DNA from: Pseudomonadota bacterium
GTDB lineage: Bacteria; Desulfobacterota; Desulfobulbia; Desulfobulbales; Desulfocapsaceae
Reading direction: 5' to 3'
Length of the DNA: 45,891 bases
Assembly: GCA_018817385.1 (NCBI GenBank)
Contig: JAHIUA010000058.1
Coordinates: 1 to 45,891, forward strand
The stretch's first letter is position 1. Each line of letters begins with the position of its first letter. Below, piece by piece: positions 44,385-45,891 of the stretch. The notes below the pieces were generated by a model that saw only the letters and a list, made by a program, of their open reading frames with translations, made no database searches and was not told where the DNA came from. A program made the position numbers and the translations under genes.

Positions 44385-45653
44385 ATGAAAGAGATCATAC
44401 CAGTATCATCAATTAATGCCACGGTCATTGTTCCGGGCTCAAAGAGTCTTACTCAGCGAGCCCTTATTGCAGCGGCGCTTGCCGACGGTTCCAGTAAATT
44501 GGTAGGTCCCCTGACCAGTGAAGATACACGGTACACCTCCCAGGCCTTGGAGCAGATGGGGATTGGCGTGGAACGAGGGGAAGATACCTGGACAGTTCAT
44601 GGCAAGGGTGGCCAGGTTACTGCTCCTGAGAGGGAAATATTTCTTGGGAATAACGGAACGGCCACCCGTTTTCTTACCTCGGTGGCGGCTCTTGGCCACG
44701 GCTCCTTTCGTATCGATGGCGAAGAACGGATGCGCGAGCGTCCCATCGGTCCGTTGATGGAGGCCCTCAAGGGCTGGGGCGTTGATATACGTTCCGTTGC
44801 CGGGACCGATTGCCCGCCTCTTCTCCTGGCCAGTCATGGACTGTCAGGCGGGGCCACTGTCTTGCCGGAGGGGAAATCCAGCCAATACCTCTCTTCCCTG
44901 CTTCTGGTCGCTCCCTATGCGCTTGCTCCGGCAACCCTTACAGTCAGGGGGGAGGTCCTCTCGAAACCTTACGTGGCCATGACCCTTTCGGTCATGGCTG
45001 ATTTCGGTGTTTATGTAGATTGTAACAATGAGTTTACTTCCTTTAGCATTCCTCAGGGAAAATATCGGGCCATGGAATATGAGATCGAGGGCGATGCATC
45101 CAACGCCTCTTATTTCTGGGCTGCAGCTGCTATCACTGGTGGCCGGGTGACGGTGGCCAATGTACCGGTTCCTTCATTACAGGGAGATGCCAATCTGGTT
45201 CCACTGCTGGCGCGCATGGGCTGTGATGTCAGCCGGGATGGCGGCGGCATCACCTTGCAGGGACGTGACCGTCTTGAAGGAATTACGGTGGATATGGGAG
45301 ATATGCCGGATGTGGTGCCAACACTTGCTGTGGTGGCTGCATTTGCCCATGGCAAGACCGTCATTACCAACATCGCCCATCTCCGGATCAAGGAGTGTGA
45401 TCGTTTGACTGCTGTCTTGACAGAGCTCGCCAAGATGGGGGCCAAGGTGGAGGAGGGACCCGATTTTATGGTGATCCACGGTTCAGGCGGTGAGGGAATG
45501 CAGGGGGCCGAGATCGAAACCTACAAGGATCATCGCATGGCCATGAGTTTTGCGGTGGCTGGTCTGCGGGTGCCAGGTGTTTTTATTCGTGATGAAGGGT
45601 GTGTCGGCAAATCCTTTCCTGACTTCTGGCAGCGGTTTGAATGGCTTCGCTGA
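44385..45653 (+). CDS. aroA: 3-phosphoshikimate 1-carboxyvinyltransferase (EPSP synthase)
   Basis: A 422-residue enzyme that joins phosphoenolpyruvate and shikimate-3-phosphate. Visible motifs are PGSKSLTQRALIAAALA (Lys for substrate binding), FLGNNGTATRFLTS (the PEP-site loop), GEERMRERPIGPL, SSQYLSSLLL, the catalytic-type aspartate region DMGDMPDVVPTLAVVAAFA, RIKECDRL and YKDHRMAMSFAVAGL. In E. coli the PEP loop reads GNAGTAMRP; here Ala is Asn and Pro is Phe. It follows aroD-aroE on the same strand and continues the pathway, with the repeat between. Confidence 0.95.
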   Translation: MKEIIPVSSINATVIVPGSKSLTQRALIAAALADGSSKLVGPLTSEDTRYTSQALEQMGIGVERGEDTWTVHGKGGQVTAPEREIFLGNNGTATRFLTSVAALGHGSFRIDGEERMRERPIGPLMEALKGWGVDIRSVAGTDCPPLLLASHGLSGGATVLPEGKSSQYLSSLLLVAPYALAPATLTVRGEVLSKPYVAMTLSVMADFGVYVDCNNEFTSFSIPQGKYRAMEYEIEGDASNASYFWAAAAITGGRVTVANVPVPSLQGDANLVPLLARMGCDVSRDGGGITLQGRDRLEGITVDMGDMPDVVPTLAVVAAFAHGKTVITNIAHLRIKECDRLTAVLTELAKMGAKVEEGPDFMVIHGSGGEGMQGAEIETYKDHRMAMSFAVAGLRVPGVFIRDEGCVGKSFPDFWQRFEWLR

Positions 45654-45891
45654 CTTGATATACTGAATTGGGAGTGTTTGCTTTTTATCTGCCTCTACGA
45701 TAAGCTTTTATAGGCAATATGTAGGCAGATTAAATCGTTCTAGGAGTCTATCGGATTTAGAGAATCGTAGCGAAAATTAGAAAAATCGAGACCAGATTTT
45801 CATGGATTTGAGGCGAATAGCAGGCCTATTTAACGAAAATCTATGGAAATATGGGCCGATTTGTCAAATTTGCAGCAGATTTATGTCTAAG
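45654..45891. other. Intergenic end of window with large imperfect hairpins
   Basis: No gene. ATCTGCCT (45687-45694) and AGGCAGAT (45723-45730) are inverted and could form a weak terminator for aroA. Further right is a long nested structure: AAATCG/CGATTT (45783-45788 with 45857-45862), a 14-bp stem at 45796-45809 with 45837-45850 (two G-T pairs), and an inner GAATAG/CTATTT. It resembles a mobile or structured repeat and may continue past the window edge. Confidence 0.5.

Overview
The window looks like chromosomal DNA of a sulfate-reducing member of the Desulfobacterota, most likely of the Desulfobulbales type. The deciding evidence is a complete dsrMKJOP operon (33305-38471), which encodes the membrane complex that feeds electrons to dissimilatory sulfite reduction. 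It is preceded by the RsbRD-domain gene often seen beside it in sulfate reducers. Moderate GC, two large cache-domain sensor kinases and housekeeping pyrimidine and shikimate genes fit this. The species assignment is inference.

Layout. 1-139 is the end of a diverged insertion sequence (IS) that runs off the left edge. 946-2870 (minus) is a radical SAM gene translationally coupled to a small MotA-linker-like protein. 3076-12022 holds two hybrid sensor kinases on opposite strands, a Tim44-like membrane protein and a decayed RluA-type pseudouridine synthase. 12242-18628 has a DMT exporter and a tightly overlapping three-gene operon: DUF2868 membrane protein, DUF3482 GTPase and RecQ. 18794-24999 is a nucleotide-signalling patch: a DisA/DAC-like protein with an altered catalytic loop faces a CBS-PAS-GAF-GGDEF protein that is cut in two by a 1869-bp IS with a 5-bp target duplication. 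25117-30171 holds envelope proteins of unknown function and a MazG-like pyrophosphohydrolase. 30297-32399 is a tail-specific protease, followed by the dsr operon, which ends at a strong terminator (38503). 38653-45653 carries a flavodoxin-like protein, prepilin peptidase, pyrK-pyrD, a YkvA-like protein, and aroD-aroE-aroA.

Between genes there are two copies of a 130-bp repeat (7311-7440 and 44137-44266). They align without gaps and keep a 14-bp stem through paired base changes, so the structure itself appears to be selected. A different long imperfect hairpin lies at the right edge.

The best candidates for undescribed biology are the GTPase/membrane protein/RecQ operon, the DAC-like protein with a substituted nucleotide-binding loop beside a c-di-GMP synthase gene, the structured 130-bp repeat, and the MotA-linker-like/radical SAM pair. 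No CRISPR array, tRNA, rRNA or clear defence island was seen. All homology statements rest on motif recognition by eye; no searches were run.
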